This document shows positions 42,865-51,164 of a stretch of DNA of 64,000 nt, piece after piece (the first letter of the stretch is position 1; each line of letters starts with the position of its first letter). Under the pieces are notes generated by a model that was not told the DNA's origin, did not search any database, and was given only the letters and a program-made list of their open reading frames with translations. The stretch covers positions 372,001 through 436,000 of the forward strand of contig NZ_BAABWG010000003.1 of assembly GCF_040372165.1 (NCBI RefSeq), in the 5' to 3' direction. This DNA comes from Hydrogenophaga sp040372165 (lineage in GTDB: Bacteria; Pseudomonadota; Gammaproteobacteria; Burkholderiales; Burkholderiaceae_C). The translations under genes and the position numbers were made by a program.

Positions 42865-43086
42865 ATGCCGGAAGAAATCGCAGGTGAGTTGTTGCGGCCA
42901 GTCTTCAGGCTTATCGCCTACATCGTTGTCGAGATCGTCTTCGAGCTTGCCATCAAAGGCTTGGGATACCTGTTGTGCCGCCCTTTCTCCAGAGATCTGG
43001 ATCCCGATGGCATCATGGTCACAGTGGTGGGCTTGCTCGCCTGGGGCGTGCTGATTTCGCTGGGCGTTTTCCTGTGGCTCCGGTGA
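42865..43086 (+). CDS. Hypothetical small membrane protein
   Basis: 73 aa starting MPEEIAGELLRPVFRLIAYI, with two hydrophobic helices (about residues 12-34 and 51-71) separated by a short acidic-basic loop (CRPFSRDLDPDG). Located 13 bp after the VOC gene with GAGGAG-type spacing, so probably co-translated. No family recognised. Confidence 0.6.
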   Translation: MPEEIAGELLRPVFRLIAYIVVEIVFELAIKGLGYLLCRPFSRDLDPDGIMVTVVGLLAWGVLISLGVFLWLR

Positions 43087-43176
43087 ACAGCGCCTTTCCT
43101 GAGAGGCCCGTCTTCTGCTGTCTTTTCCGTCTACTCATTTCAGTCTCCTTATCTTCTTCTTTTCCTTCGACGCGTT

Positions 43177-43671
43177 ATGGACAGGCATGCGATTCACCGT
43201 GCGAGTCTCGAGCTCTCCGAGCACCTGGAAAGGCTCGAAACCCTGCTGTTGAAGCAACCTGAAGGCGAAGACCGGCGCGTGATGCTTCGAGCGGTGCAAA
43301 AGCTCGCCAGCCAGGTCGACATTGATCTGCGCATTCCTTTGGAGCGCGCCATGCAGACGCTGGCGCCACCAGAAAGTGCCGGTACAGGAGGGCAAGCGAA
43401 CAGCAGCGGTGACGGCAACGCTGAACACGAGACATGGGTGCGTTCGCTGGGTGCTGAGGAAGTGGCCCGGATCGATGCGCAACTGCTGGACGCATGCTCT
43501 GACCAATGGCGGCAGGCGGCGCGCCTGGCAGGCACGGCGGTGGCTTCGTGGCCAGATCTGCCGATCAGCTTTTTCGCAGCGCGGCTTCAGGCGCTGGCGC
43601 GGCAGGGCAAGCTGGAAGCCCGGGGCGACCTGAGTCTCATGCTGCACAGCGAAGTTCGCCGTCAGCCATGA
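43177..43671 (+). CDS. DUF3658-like protein
   Basis: 164-aa cytoplasmic protein. The C-terminal half (WVRSLGAEEVARIDAQLLDA ... PDLPISFFAARLQALARQGK ... SEVRRQP) resembles DUF3658. The N-terminal half is helical (LSEHLERLETLLLKQPEG). The two halves are joined by a Gly/Ser linker. DUF3658 is usually fused to DUF1835, which is absent here. Function unknown. Confidence 0.5.
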   Translation: MDRHAIHRASLELSEHLERLETLLLKQPEGEDRRVMLRAVQKLASQVDIDLRIPLERAMQTLAPPESAGTGGQANSSGDGNAEHETWVRSLGAEEVARIDAQLLDACSDQWRQAARLAGTAVASWPDLPISFFAARLQALARQGKLEARGDLSLMLHSEVRRQP

Positions 43672-43694
43672 TCAGCAAGGGTTCAGTGTGTGGC

Positions 43695-44186
43695 TCAGTG
43701 AACCGACACGCCCGCATCCCGGCAGACGTTCAACAACTGCTCCTGCGTTTCACTGGCGAGATCTGTCAGCGGTAGCAAGGAGTGCCCACCGTCGCGATAC
43801 GCCAGGACCCACACCGAGCGGAGTCGCCAGACAGACTGCACCCGCGTCCATGGCACCAGCGCGTCGCCTGCGGGAGAACTGATGCTGAGATGCTCGGCCG
43901 TGAAAGCCATCTGCGCTGGCGAGCCCGACATGGCGCCGAGCACGCGCAAGCTGCGTCGCAGTGGCACCCAGTACGACGCTGCCATGACCAGAAGTGAAAT
44001 CAGGGAGGCCGAGCCCATCACGCCGACCAGCCAGTCTGTGCGGCCATGCTGCCACGCCAGGGAAGCCGCCGCCGCGCCCACCGCGATGGTGACCACGGGC
44101 CAGACGACACCGACCTGACGCCACCAGAACTCGCGCGTGCCACGCCTGACCACGTCGGCCGTGTAGTGGAGCTCGGTTGTGCTCAT
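43695..44186 (-). CDS. YcxB-like membrane protein
   Basis: 163 aa. Two transmembrane helices (about residues 27-47 and 52-73) follow a short cytoplasmic start. The C-terminal region FTAEHLSISSPAGDALVPWT followed by VWVLAYRDGGHSLLPLTDL has the PH-like pattern of YcxB proteins. Function unknown. It follows the lipoprotein gene by 17 bp on the same strand. Confidence 0.65.
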   Translation of the reverse strand: MSTTELHYTADVVRRGTREFWWRQVGVVWPVVTIAVGAAAASLAWQHGRTDWLVGVMGSASLISLLVMAASYWVPLRRSLRVLGAMSGSPAQMAFTAEHLSISSPAGDALVPWTRVQSVWRLRSVWVLAYRDGGHSLLPLTDLASETQEQLLNVCRDAGVSVH

Positions 44187-44203
44187 GCCTGAATCATGCG
44201 AGA

Positions 44204-44623
44204 TCAGTCTTTGGCTGCGCCCGGCTCCGTGGTCGCGGCGTCCTCGGCATCTGCCGGTGCTTCAGAGGATTCATCTGCCTGGTCTGAAGCATCATCGGGT
44301 GGCGTGGTGTCGGCGGTGCCGAAATAAGGGTCGCCATTGTCATCCACGATGCAAGCCGTGATCTTGTCGCTGTATTCGTCCAGCAGTGCGTCGTCGTCCC
44401 CTTCTGCATCCACATAGGCGTCCCACTCAGCCTTGTACTTCTCCTGACAGGCATCGAATTGCGCCTCGACAGCGGCGATACAGGCCTTGTCTTCTTCGCC
44501 GCAGACGGCCTTGAGGCTGACCTTGAGCATTTCGGTGGCGGCCTTGTCAGCGAGCATGTCGCAGCCGGCCAGTGTCAGCAAGGAAGCGCTGAGCAAAGAG
44601 ATGGAGATGTTGCGCAGTGTCAT
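44204..44623 (-). CDS. Predicted lipoprotein with acidic C-terminus
   Basis: 139 aa. The start MTLRNISISLLSASLLTLAGC gives lipobox Cys21 followed by Asp, which in enterobacteria signals inner-membrane retention. Four Cys in the central part (VCGEEDKAC, FDACQEK, ITACIVDD) could form disulfides. The last 45 residues are rich in Asp, Glu, Ala and Thr and look disordered. No family recognised. Confidence 0.65.
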   Translation of the reverse strand: MTLRNISISLLSASLLTLAGCDMLADKAATEMLKVSLKAVCGEEDKACIAAVEAQFDACQEKYKAEWDAYVDAEGDDDALLDEYSDKITACIVDDNGDPYFGTADTTPPDDASDQADESSEAPADAEDAATTEPGAAKD

Positions 44624-44685
44624 GGGTGATCTTCGGGGAGAGGGAGTGACAGCCCGCGGTTCAAACCAGTCGAACGTTCGAAAAG

Positions 44686-44718
44686 AAAAAAGAGCCCCCG
44701 GAGGACCGGAGGCTCTTT
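44686..44718 (-). terminator. Rho-independent terminator after the CsgG-like gene
   Basis: On the minus strand AAAGAGCCTCCGG-TCC-TCCGGGGGCTCTTTTTT. Long G/C stem with T-run, 39 bp after the stop of the CsgG-like gene. Confidence 0.85.
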
Positions 44719-44756
44719 GAAGTATCAATGCCCTTGCACGGGCATCAGGCCGAGCA

Positions 44757-45584
44757 TCAGTTGCCCACCTTGAGGCGACCACCCTTGCCGAGACCGCCCT
44801 TGACTTCCTGTGCCTGGTAGTTGCGCAGGGAAATCACCATGCTGTTGTAGGCGTCCACAAACGCAGCCACAGCAGCCTTGCCCTCAGGGGTGCGTGAGAA
44901 GCCGCCGAGCGAGCCGGCAGCGCCGCCACCGAACGCGCCCAGTGCCGCACCATAGTTGGTGGCGGTGGCGTTGCCTTCGGAGATGGCCAGCTGGATGCCG
45001 GCGCGGATGTCATACATGGTCAGGGTGACGACGGAAGACTTGGTCTCCAGGCCACCTGCAATGGCGCCCACCGTACCACCGATCAGGCCACCCAGTGCGC
45101 CGGCCACTTTGCCGGTGGACTCGTTGTCGATGATGATGGCTGGCTCGAGGTAGTAATCGGCCGCGACGCGCTGGCCCTTCTGCTGCTTGGAGCCGGCACG
45201 GAATTCACCCGAATTGCGCTGCTTGTCGGTGATGCCGGCGAGCTTGGCTTCCGTGCGGTTGTTGCCGATGGACGTGATCACGAAGCAGTTGGACTGCTGA
45301 ACAGCCAGACGGATCAGTGGCTCGATGGTGGTGACCTTGGTGGCACGGCCGAAGCTGCCATACCACTCCTTGCCGCGACCGTCATCGACCGCCAGCGTGC
45401 CCAGCGGCGCGTCGCAGCGCTCGAGGTTGGAGTTGGCGTTCACGCTGGCGCCACCAGCAGCGCCACCGGTCGCGGCAGTGCCACCGCCACCAGTGGTGAC
45501 CTTGCCACCAGGCGTTACACAGCCAGCGAGGGCGAGGGCACCGGCCAGAGCGGCCAAACGGATGGAGACAGAAATCTTGCTCAT
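44757..45584 (-). CDS. CsgG/HfaB-like outer-membrane lipoprotein
   Basis: 275 aa. MSKISVSIRLAALAGALALAGC gives lipoprotein Cys22. After a Gly/Thr-rich linker, the CsgG-like fold is suggested by TIEPLIRLAVQQSNCFVITS, DYYLEPAIIIDNE, a Gly-rich central stretch (GALGGLIGGTVGAIAGGLE) and SVVTLTMYDIRAG. CsgG homologues form nonameric export pores (curli) or anchor holdfast. No csgA/B/E/F genes are nearby; the nearest surface protein is the YadA-like adhesin 3 kb away. Confidence 0.7.
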   Translation of the reverse strand: MSKISVSIRLAALAGALALAGCVTPGGKVTTGGGGTAATGGAAGGASVNANSNLERCDAPLGTLAVDDGRGKEWYGSFGRATKVTTIEPLIRLAVQQSNCFVITSIGNNRTEAKLAGITDKQRNSGEFRAGSKQQKGQRVAADYYLEPAIIIDNESTGKVAGALGGLIGGTVGAIAGGLETKSSVVTLTMYDIRAGIQLAISEGNATATNYGAALGAFGGGAAGSLGGFSRTPEGKAAVAAFVDAYNSMVISLRNYQAQEVKGGLGKGGRLKVGN

Positions 45585-45749
45585 GAAAGTCTTTACCTTT
45601 TGCTAACGAACGGATCTACGAGATGACGTCGGAAGTGGGATTGGATGGGTTGGCCAACGGCTCCCTACCGACTGAGAAAACCAGAATGCCCATCGCGTCA
45701 TGAATCAGAACGGACGAAGGGCCTCTGCATTGACACCGGTGCGGTGAGG

Positions 45750-46340
45750 TCAGTGGTGGTGCCGGTGCGCCCAACCCCGCGGGCCCCAGTGCCAATAGTA
45801 AGGGTAACCACTCCACCACCAGCCGTACCAGCCGGCGCGGTGGGCCTCTCGCCACTGGTACATGGCTTGCTCATCTTTCTTGCGGGCGTTGGCCTCGCGC
45901 ATGAGTTTCTTGGCTTCCTTGTCGCCATTGTCAGCGGCCATGGCCAGCCACTTTTCGGCTTCCTGTGGGTCGGGGCCCATTTCTTCCACGCCCATCAGGT
46001 AGAAGCGGCCCAGCGCGGACTGGGCTTCAGGCACGCCCTGGTCGCCCGCTTTGCGCATCCATTCGATGGCCAGGTACGCGTCGCGCGGGACACCATCACC
46101 ACGGAAATATCGCAGGCCCAGGTCGAATGCGGCTTTGGGATCTTTCTCGGCAAGCTCGGTCAGCTGGGCTACCCGGGCCTCCTGCTCGGGGTTGCCGGGC
46201 TCGTCCTGCCACGTGGCCGAGCTGCGATCGCGCTCGGAGCAGCCCGAAGCATCGCAGATACGAACCGGCGCTTCAGGCCCGGGGCCTGCTGCGCAGCCTG
46301 CCAAGCTGCCAACCATCAACAATGCAATCAGACGATTCAT
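45750..46340 (-). CDS. Sel1-repeat lipoprotein
   Basis: 196 aa. MNRLIALLMVGSLAGC gives lipobox Cys16. Sel1/TPR-like helical repeats follow (AAFDLGLRYFRGDGVPRDAY, AQSALGRFYLMGVEEMGPDP). The C-terminus is strikingly aromatic and His-rich (WYGWWWSGYPYYWHWGP, ending HRHHH). AGGGAGG lies 8 bp before the ATG, deciding this start over GTG 46349. Probably a periplasmic scaffold; the aromatic tail might bind metal or cell wall. Confidence 0.78.
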   Translation of the reverse strand: MNRLIALLMVGSLAGCAAGPGPEAPVRICDASGCSERDRSSATWQDEPGNPEQEARVAQLTELAEKDPKAAFDLGLRYFRGDGVPRDAYLAIEWMRKAGDQGVPEAQSALGRFYLMGVEEMGPDPQEAEKWLAMAADNGDKEAKKLMREANARKKDEQAMYQWREAHRAGWYGWWWSGYPYYWHWGPRGWAHRHHH

Positions 46341-46623
46341 GATGTGCACCTCCCTGAAAAAATGAAGTTGGAGTTTCAGTTTTCGTAACTCTTAAGTATA
46401 AACCTGTGTGACTTTTTTGGCACATCCTGGTCTGCGCCGGAAGGTAAAGATGAGCGGTTCTTCCCCCCGTTGAATGACGAAACAGGGGGAAAGCGGGTGG
46501 CGGGAACTGCGCGGACAGGAAGCTGCACCCTGCTGTGGAGAGGCCGTCCTCGTGGCTGATGCCCGCTGGCGCGCCGGGCCGTTGCTTCTGCGGACATCAT
46601 TCTGGCGGTGTTGCGCCTGAACC

Positions 46624-47349
46624 TCACAGGCGATCGATGGCAGATTGCGCCAGTTCAATGGCGACGCTGCGATTGCGTTGGTCGTCGTCAGCCAGGCTGG
46701 CCATGGTGACCATCACATAGTGGTCGACCAGCACGTAGAGCGTTGAAGTGCGACTGTCCCAGGCGGCAGCCTTGCCCACGCCCTCCACCGCCTGCATGGG
46801 GGGACGGTTGGCAGCACCCATGAGCATCTTTTCGGCCATCTCCTGCTGGTCGCGAGGCATGCCCTGGTAGCGCCTGGAGGCGCGCAGGCCTTCCAGCGCC
46901 TGCTGCACGGCAGCGGGGTCCGGGGCTTTGAGGTGCTGCCGCCTGAAATCTTCTTCTGTGGTGCTGACGCGCACCGCGGGCTGGAAGATCTGGATTTCGT
47001 CATCCACGGGCAGCCTCAAACCCGTGGGCAGTTGCCGCTTGCGCGAGCTGGACCAGGCGTAGTGCAAGCTGTTGACGGGTTTGTCGAGTCGATTGCGTTT
47101 GGCCTTTTGCGGGTCGAGCCCGGTCAGGCGTGCTGCATCGGCGGGCGTGAGCAAGGGGTCCAGGTCCAGGATTGGAACAGCCTTTTCTGATCGGGCGTTG
47201 GCTTGTTCAACGGCGTCGGCAGCGGATCGTGGCATGGCGGCTGCGGTTTGGGTGGTGTCTTGGGCGTTGTCGCTGCAACCGGCCAAGGCTACGAACAACA
47301 GGGTCAGACCGCTCAAGGTGAAAGGGCGAATCAAGGTGCGGAACTTCAT
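46624..47349 (-). CDS. Hypothetical lipoprotein
   Basis: 241 aa. The signal peptide ends in ALAGC (Cys25). The mature part begins with a helical Ala-rich stretch, then DLDPLLTPADAARLTGLDPQ and a region ending DHYVMVTMASLADDDQRN. No family recognised. It follows the OmpA-like gene by 78 bp in the same direction, within a run of envelope genes. Confidence 0.6.
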   Translation of the reverse strand: MKFRTLIRPFTLSGLTLLFVALAGCSDNAQDTTQTAAAMPRSAADAVEQANARSEKAVPILDLDPLLTPADAARLTGLDPQKAKRNRLDKPVNSLHYAWSSSRKRQLPTGLRLPVDDEIQIFQPAVRVSTTEEDFRRQHLKAPDPAAVQQALEGLRASRRYQGMPRDQQEMAEKMLMGAANRPPMQAVEGVGKAAAWDSRTSTLYVLVDHYVMVTMASLADDDQRNRSVAIELAQSAIDRL

Positions 47350-47427
47350 GGTGTGGGCTTGGTGTGGGCTTGGTGTGAAAGTGGAGTGCACCGGAGCGCA
47401 GGTGCGGGTGCAGCGCAGGCGAGGTGA

Positions 47428-48432
47428 TCAGCGCAGTCGCTCGACCACTTCCACGCGACGATTGAGCTCGCGGCCTTTTTCGTCCCGGTTGCTGGCCACA
47501 GGAGAGAGCGATCCGACGCCCCGGGCCATCAGGCGCTGAGGGTCAATCTTTTGTGCCTTCAGGTGGCTCATCACAGCTTCTGCGCGCGCTTGCGAGAGCG
47601 TCTGATTTGCGCTGAAGTCGCCGGTGTCGTCGGTGTGGCCCACGATGTAAACACGCAGTTTCGGGTTGGCTTGCAGGTACTGGGTCAGCAAGCTGAGCTC
47701 CGCTGTCGACTCAGGACGCAAGGTGGCTCGGCCGGTGTCGAAGCGGATGCCATAGAAAGGCACGCGCCCGTCGCTTGCCATCTTGTCGGTCAGCGTGTCC
47801 AGGTTCAGGCTGACCTGGCCCGATTGAACGGCTTCTTCTTCCACGACCTCCACACTGATGTGTACCGGGCCATCGGCCTTGCTGACCATGCCGATTTCGA
47901 CAAAGGCGTTGGCGCCGTCTGGTGTGCTCAGCTTGGCCACCAGATAGCGTTGGTCGGCGTTGTAGGCGTCGAGCGGGAAGTAGTGATCGTCAGGGCCATT
48001 GCCGCCCTTGTGCTCACGGGAAAAAATGGTTTTGAAGAACTTGGCGGCATGCCATGAACTGGTGCCATCGCATTCGCCGCCTTTGCATTCGAGCAGGACC
48101 TGGGCCTTGCCCGTTTTCATGGCATCCCGGAAGTTGCGCATGAGTTCCGCTGTCGTCTTGCCCTTGGGTGCGCGGTAGACGATGGCGGTGTGGCGCCCGG
48201 CGGCGGTCACGAATGAGCTGGGCGGCTTGTCCTCTTTGGCGGCGCGATCGGGGAAGCGGATTTCGTTGAATTCGCTGGTGTAGTAGGAGACGATGTCCGA
48301 GCCGGGGAAGCGCGAAATGAGCGGATGGTCTTCGGCGCCGTTGACGTCAGCCGCCGTTGCGGTGAACGCGCTCAGGGCAAGAGCGGTTGCCATGAGCAGA
48401 CGACGGGAGTCGAAGGCAGAGAAATGAAACAT
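47428..48432 (-). CDS. OmpA-family protein with DUF4892-like N-terminal part
   Basis: 334 aa. Signal peptide from MFHFSAFDSRRLLMATALAL. The N-terminal 190 residues (HPLISRFPGSDIVSYYTSEF onwards) resemble DUF4892. The C-terminal domain has the peptidoglycan-binding motif VYIVGHTDDTGDFSANQTLS plus RAEAVMSHLKAQKIDPQRL. It probably anchors the outer membrane to the cell wall. It lies 91 bp downstream of the adhesin gene in the same direction. Confidence 0.82.
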   Translation of the reverse strand: MFHFSAFDSRRLLMATALALSAFTATAADVNGAEDHPLISRFPGSDIVSYYTSEFNEIRFPDRAAKEDKPPSSFVTAAGRHTAIVYRAPKGKTTAELMRNFRDAMKTGKAQVLLECKGGECDGTSSWHAAKFFKTIFSREHKGGNGPDDHYFPLDAYNADQRYLVAKLSTPDGANAFVEIGMVSKADGPVHISVEVVEEEAVQSGQVSLNLDTLTDKMASDGRVPFYGIRFDTGRATLRPESTAELSLLTQYLQANPKLRVYIVGHTDDTGDFSANQTLSQARAEAVMSHLKAQKIDPQRLMARGVGSLSPVASNRDEKGRELNRRVEVVERLR

Positions 48433-48523
48433 GCGTGAGCCTGCAGAGGGTTGCGAAGTGATGTGAAACGAACGAGCCCAATCGAGACGAAATGAGGCCA
48501 AATGAAGAGCGCCGGGAAGTGGA

Positions 48524-50191
48524 TCAAAAGCGCCAACCCGCACCCACGCGGACCAGGTGGTGCTTGCTGGAGCCGACAGCGAGCCCGCCATTGATCACGA
48601 CAGATCCGATCTGGCGTGCATAGGCCAGGCCCAGGGCAGACTGGCCGCGGTAGCTGGCCAGGCCAACGTTGAGAGTGGATTCGCCTTCGCCATTGGGGGC
48701 CATGGGCACCAGCTCGGCGGCCTGGGCGATGCCTGCCGACGTTTCCTTGCGCAAGGTGCTGATTTCGCCGTTGGTGTACTGGCGGGCTGCGTCCAGCGTG
48801 CGGGCATCGCCCGAATCGGCGTAGGTGCGCGTGTCAGCGGCCACCTGGTTGGTGTACTGGTTGGCTTGCTTCAGCGTTCGGGCATCGCCGGCGTCGGCAT
48901 GGTCTTGTGCCTGTTGCAGGGTGCGTGCGTCACCCCGCTCGACCGCTTGTTGCGCGTTGTTGCTGGCGGCCCTGAGCTGGGACACGTTGACCGCATCGCT
49001 GTCTTCAGTGCCCGCAGCCACGCCGGTGACCTGGCGGTACACCCCGATCTCGGCGTCTCCGACGCTGACGGCACCACGGGTGCCGGTGGTGGCGTTGATC
49101 GCGTCGCGTTGGGCTCGCGTGGATCCGGTGGGCACGTACCCGGCGGTCCCGGCAGCGCGGTTGGCGGTGCTGTCGGTTCCCAGTGCGACGCCGTTGTCGA
49201 CCGTGACCCAGGTGTTCTGGCCCAGGGCGGTGGTGCCGTTGGCACTGGTGAAGCCCCGGCCGGCGCTGGTGCCGATGGCAATGTTGTCGTTGCCGTTGGT
49301 GCTGCTGCCCGCGTCGTGGCCCACAGCGATGTTTCTGTCGCCAGAGGTGAACCGACCCGCGTTGGTGCCGCTGCTGGTGTTGTGATTGCCGGTGACGTTG
49401 TTTCCGGCGCCATAGCCGGTTGCATTGTTGCCATCCCCTGTGACCATGCGACCAGCCCAGCTGCCACTGGCACTGTTGTAGTCGCCCTGGACTTCGTAGC
49501 CCGATGAAGTGCCACTGGCGCTGTTGTTGTCGCCAGTGACCTGCTGGCCCGCACTGGTGCCGCTGGAACTGTTGTCATCGCCGAAGACGACGCGGCCGGC
49601 CTGCGAGCCACTGGCGCTGTTGCGGAGACCTTCCACGATGCTGCCCGATGAAGTGCCACTGGCCGAGTTGCTGTCGCCGGTGACCTCTTGTCCGGCAAAA
49701 GTGCCGTTGGCGGTGTTGTTGTTTCCAATAACTTCTCGGCCGGCGCGGGTACCGTTGGCGCTGTTGTTGTCGCCGGTGACCTGCTCGCCCGCACGGGTGC
49801 CACTGGCCGAGTTGGCGTTGCCAGTGACGTCTTGCCCGGCAAACGATCCGACGGCGCTGTTGTTGTGGCCGGAGACGGTCGTTCCTGCCAGGGAGCCGTT
49901 GGCACTGTTGTAGGTGCCTGACGAACCGTGCCCGGCACCGAGCCCTACCGAGGTGCTGCCGTCGCCACCGGCGTTTGCGTTGTCACCACAGGCAAGAGCG
50001 TTGATGCCAACGGCCGTTGCGCCACCGTTGCCGCCGCCGCTGAATTCACAGGTGGACTGGGCTGCGGCCGGGTTGCCCCATGTCAGCAAAACCGCCACGA
50101 CGGCCGATACCATCGTGCTTGGGAAGCTGATCCGCCGTTGATGGGGGCCAAGGTTGAGGCCTGGGGAAGCGGAGAGGAGGTCGGCGTTCAT
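48524..50191 (-). CDS. YadA-type trimeric autotransporter adhesin
   Basis: About 555 aa. Signal peptide near residues 25-45 (ending GNPAAAQ). A head region of 14 tandem 16-residue units (about residues 95-318), a transition segment (GDAEIGVYRQVTGVAAGTED, AVNVSQLRAA neck), a short coiled-coil stalk in which GDARTL occurs three times, and a C-terminal membrane anchor ending HLVRVGAGWRF. The start is uncertain; ATG 50227 is the alternative. Such proteins trimerise at the surface and mediate adhesion or autoagglutination. Short stalk and regular head are notable. Confidence 0.88.
   Translation of the reverse strand: MNADLLSASPGLNLGPHQRRISFPSTMVSAVVAVLLTWGNPAAAQSTCEFSGGGNGGATAVGINALACGDNANAGGDGSTSVGLGAGHGSSGTYNSANGSLAGTTVSGHNNSAVGSFAGQDVTGNANSASGTRAGEQVTGDNNSANGTRAGREVIGNNNTANGTFAGQEVTGDSNSASGTSSGSIVEGLRNSASGSQAGRVVFGDDNSSSGTSAGQQVTGDNNSASGTSSGYEVQGDYNSASGSWAGRMVTGDGNNATGYGAGNNVTGNHNTSSGTNAGRFTSGDRNIAVGHDAGSSTNGNDNIAIGTSAGRGFTSANGTTALGQNTWVTVDNGVALGTDSTANRAAGTAGYVPTGSTRAQRDAINATTGTRGAVSVGDAEIGVYRQVTGVAAGTEDSDAVNVSQLRAASNNAQQAVERGDARTLQQAQDHADAGDARTLKQANQYTNQVAADTRTYADSGDARTLDAARQYTNGEISTLRKETSAGIAQAAELVPMAPNGEGESTLNVGLASYRGQSALGLAYARQIGSVVINGGLAVGSSKHHLVRVGAGWRF
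49238..49909 (-). repeat. Tandem 48-bp (16-residue) repeats of the adhesin head
   Basis: Fourteen consecutive units of 16 residues with consensus NSASGTxAGxxVTGDN; examples are NSANGSLAGTTVSGHN, NSASGTRAGEQVTGDN and NNATGYGAGNNVTGNH. The first eleven are most regular and the last three drift (NIAVGHDAGSSTNGND). The period is exact, with no gaps. Confidence 0.88.
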
Positions 50192-50438
50192 ATGTTGGGA
50201 AATCAATGATTCAAGGGAACAGGTCATGGACAAGGCGGCTTGAGGTATGCACGTTTCCTGTGTGACCTGCGACAATTCCTGCAAGGGTAAGTAACAGGTG
50301 TTCATTCGTCAGGACCCCGTACCGGGGGGGCGAGCCCCCCTGACCAGGGGGTTGACAGGGCGAATGGCGATTCCCGGCCGGTCTGTCAGGCACGAAAAAA
50401 AGGTCGCTCCGGACAGAAGAAAGAACAAGGGGTGAGCA

Positions 50439-51164
50439 GTGACAAACGACAGAGTGCCGACGTCTCACGGGCTGACGGGGCGCGTCCTGGTACTGGAGGA
50501 CCTGGATCAACCGCGCGCATGGTTGTGCGATCTGGTTCGCACGCTGTTCCCGGCGGTCATTGCCGTGGACGAAGCGGCCACTCTGGCACAGGCGCGCGAA
50601 GTGGTTGGTTCGCACCAGCACGATCTGGCGCTGCTCGATTGGGAGCTGCCCGATGGTCAGGCCGAATCCCTCATTCGCCATATCTACCTCAACAGCCCTT
50701 CCACGCTCATCGTGGTGAGCACGATTCACGACGACGACGAGCGCGTGTTCTCGGCGCTGAGGGCTGGCGCTCAGGGCTATGTGCTCAAGTCACAACCCCG
50801 CGACATGGTGGCCTCCCAGTTGCTCGGCATCGAGCGGGGCGAGCCACCTTTGTCGCCTGTGATTGCCCACAAGGTGTTGGCGTACTTCCGTCAAAAGGGA
50901 GGGGCCAGTGGGGGACTGCCAACTGCCAGCGTGCCTGCGCAGAAGGCGGCAGAAGAAATGGCGGATGAGGTGACGCTGGCGCCGCGAGAGCTCGACGTGC
51001 TCCGTCTGGTCGCCAAGGGCTATCGCAATGCGGAAGTGGCCGAGCTGCTGGGCCTGACGACAAACACCGTGGGCAGCTACATCAAATCCATCTACCGAAA
51101 ACTGGGGGTGTCGTCGCGTGCCGAGGCGGCGCTGGAGGCGTCACGCCTGGGTCTGGCGCGCTAG
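50439..51164 (+). CDS. NarL/LuxR-family response regulator
   Basis: 241 aa. Receiver with Asp67 in LALLDWELPDG; C-terminal LuxR helix-turn-helix (LAPRELDVLRLVAKGYRNAE onwards). GTG 50439 is the start; it is preceded by AAGGGG. It is convergent with the two membrane kinase genes downstream, overlapping the last one's 3' end by 24 bp, and divergent from the adhesin gene. It is the likely partner of the intact kinase and a candidate regulator of the adhesin. Confidence 0.88.
   Translation: MTNDRVPTSHGLTGRVLVLEDLDQPRAWLCDLVRTLFPAVIAVDEAATLAQAREVVGSHQHDLALLDWELPDGQAESLIRHIYLNSPSTLIVVSTIHDDDERVFSALRAGAQGYVLKSQPRDMVASQLLGIERGEPPLSPVIAHKVLAYFRQKGGASGGLPTASVPAQKAAEEMADEVTLAPRELDVLRLVAKGYRNAEVAELLGLTTNTVGSYIKSIYRKLGVSSRAEAALEASRLGLAR

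Noticed and set aside
46376..46627. 83-codon minus-strand frame between two lipoprotein genes
   Set aside because: Arg-rich, no ribosome binding site, no hydrophobic or conserved segment; more likely the leader of the Sel1 lipoprotein gene.
49238..49909. Regular 48-bp repeats considered as a CRISPR array
   Set aside because: They are coding repeats of an adhesin with no unique spacers, and no cas genes lie nearby.
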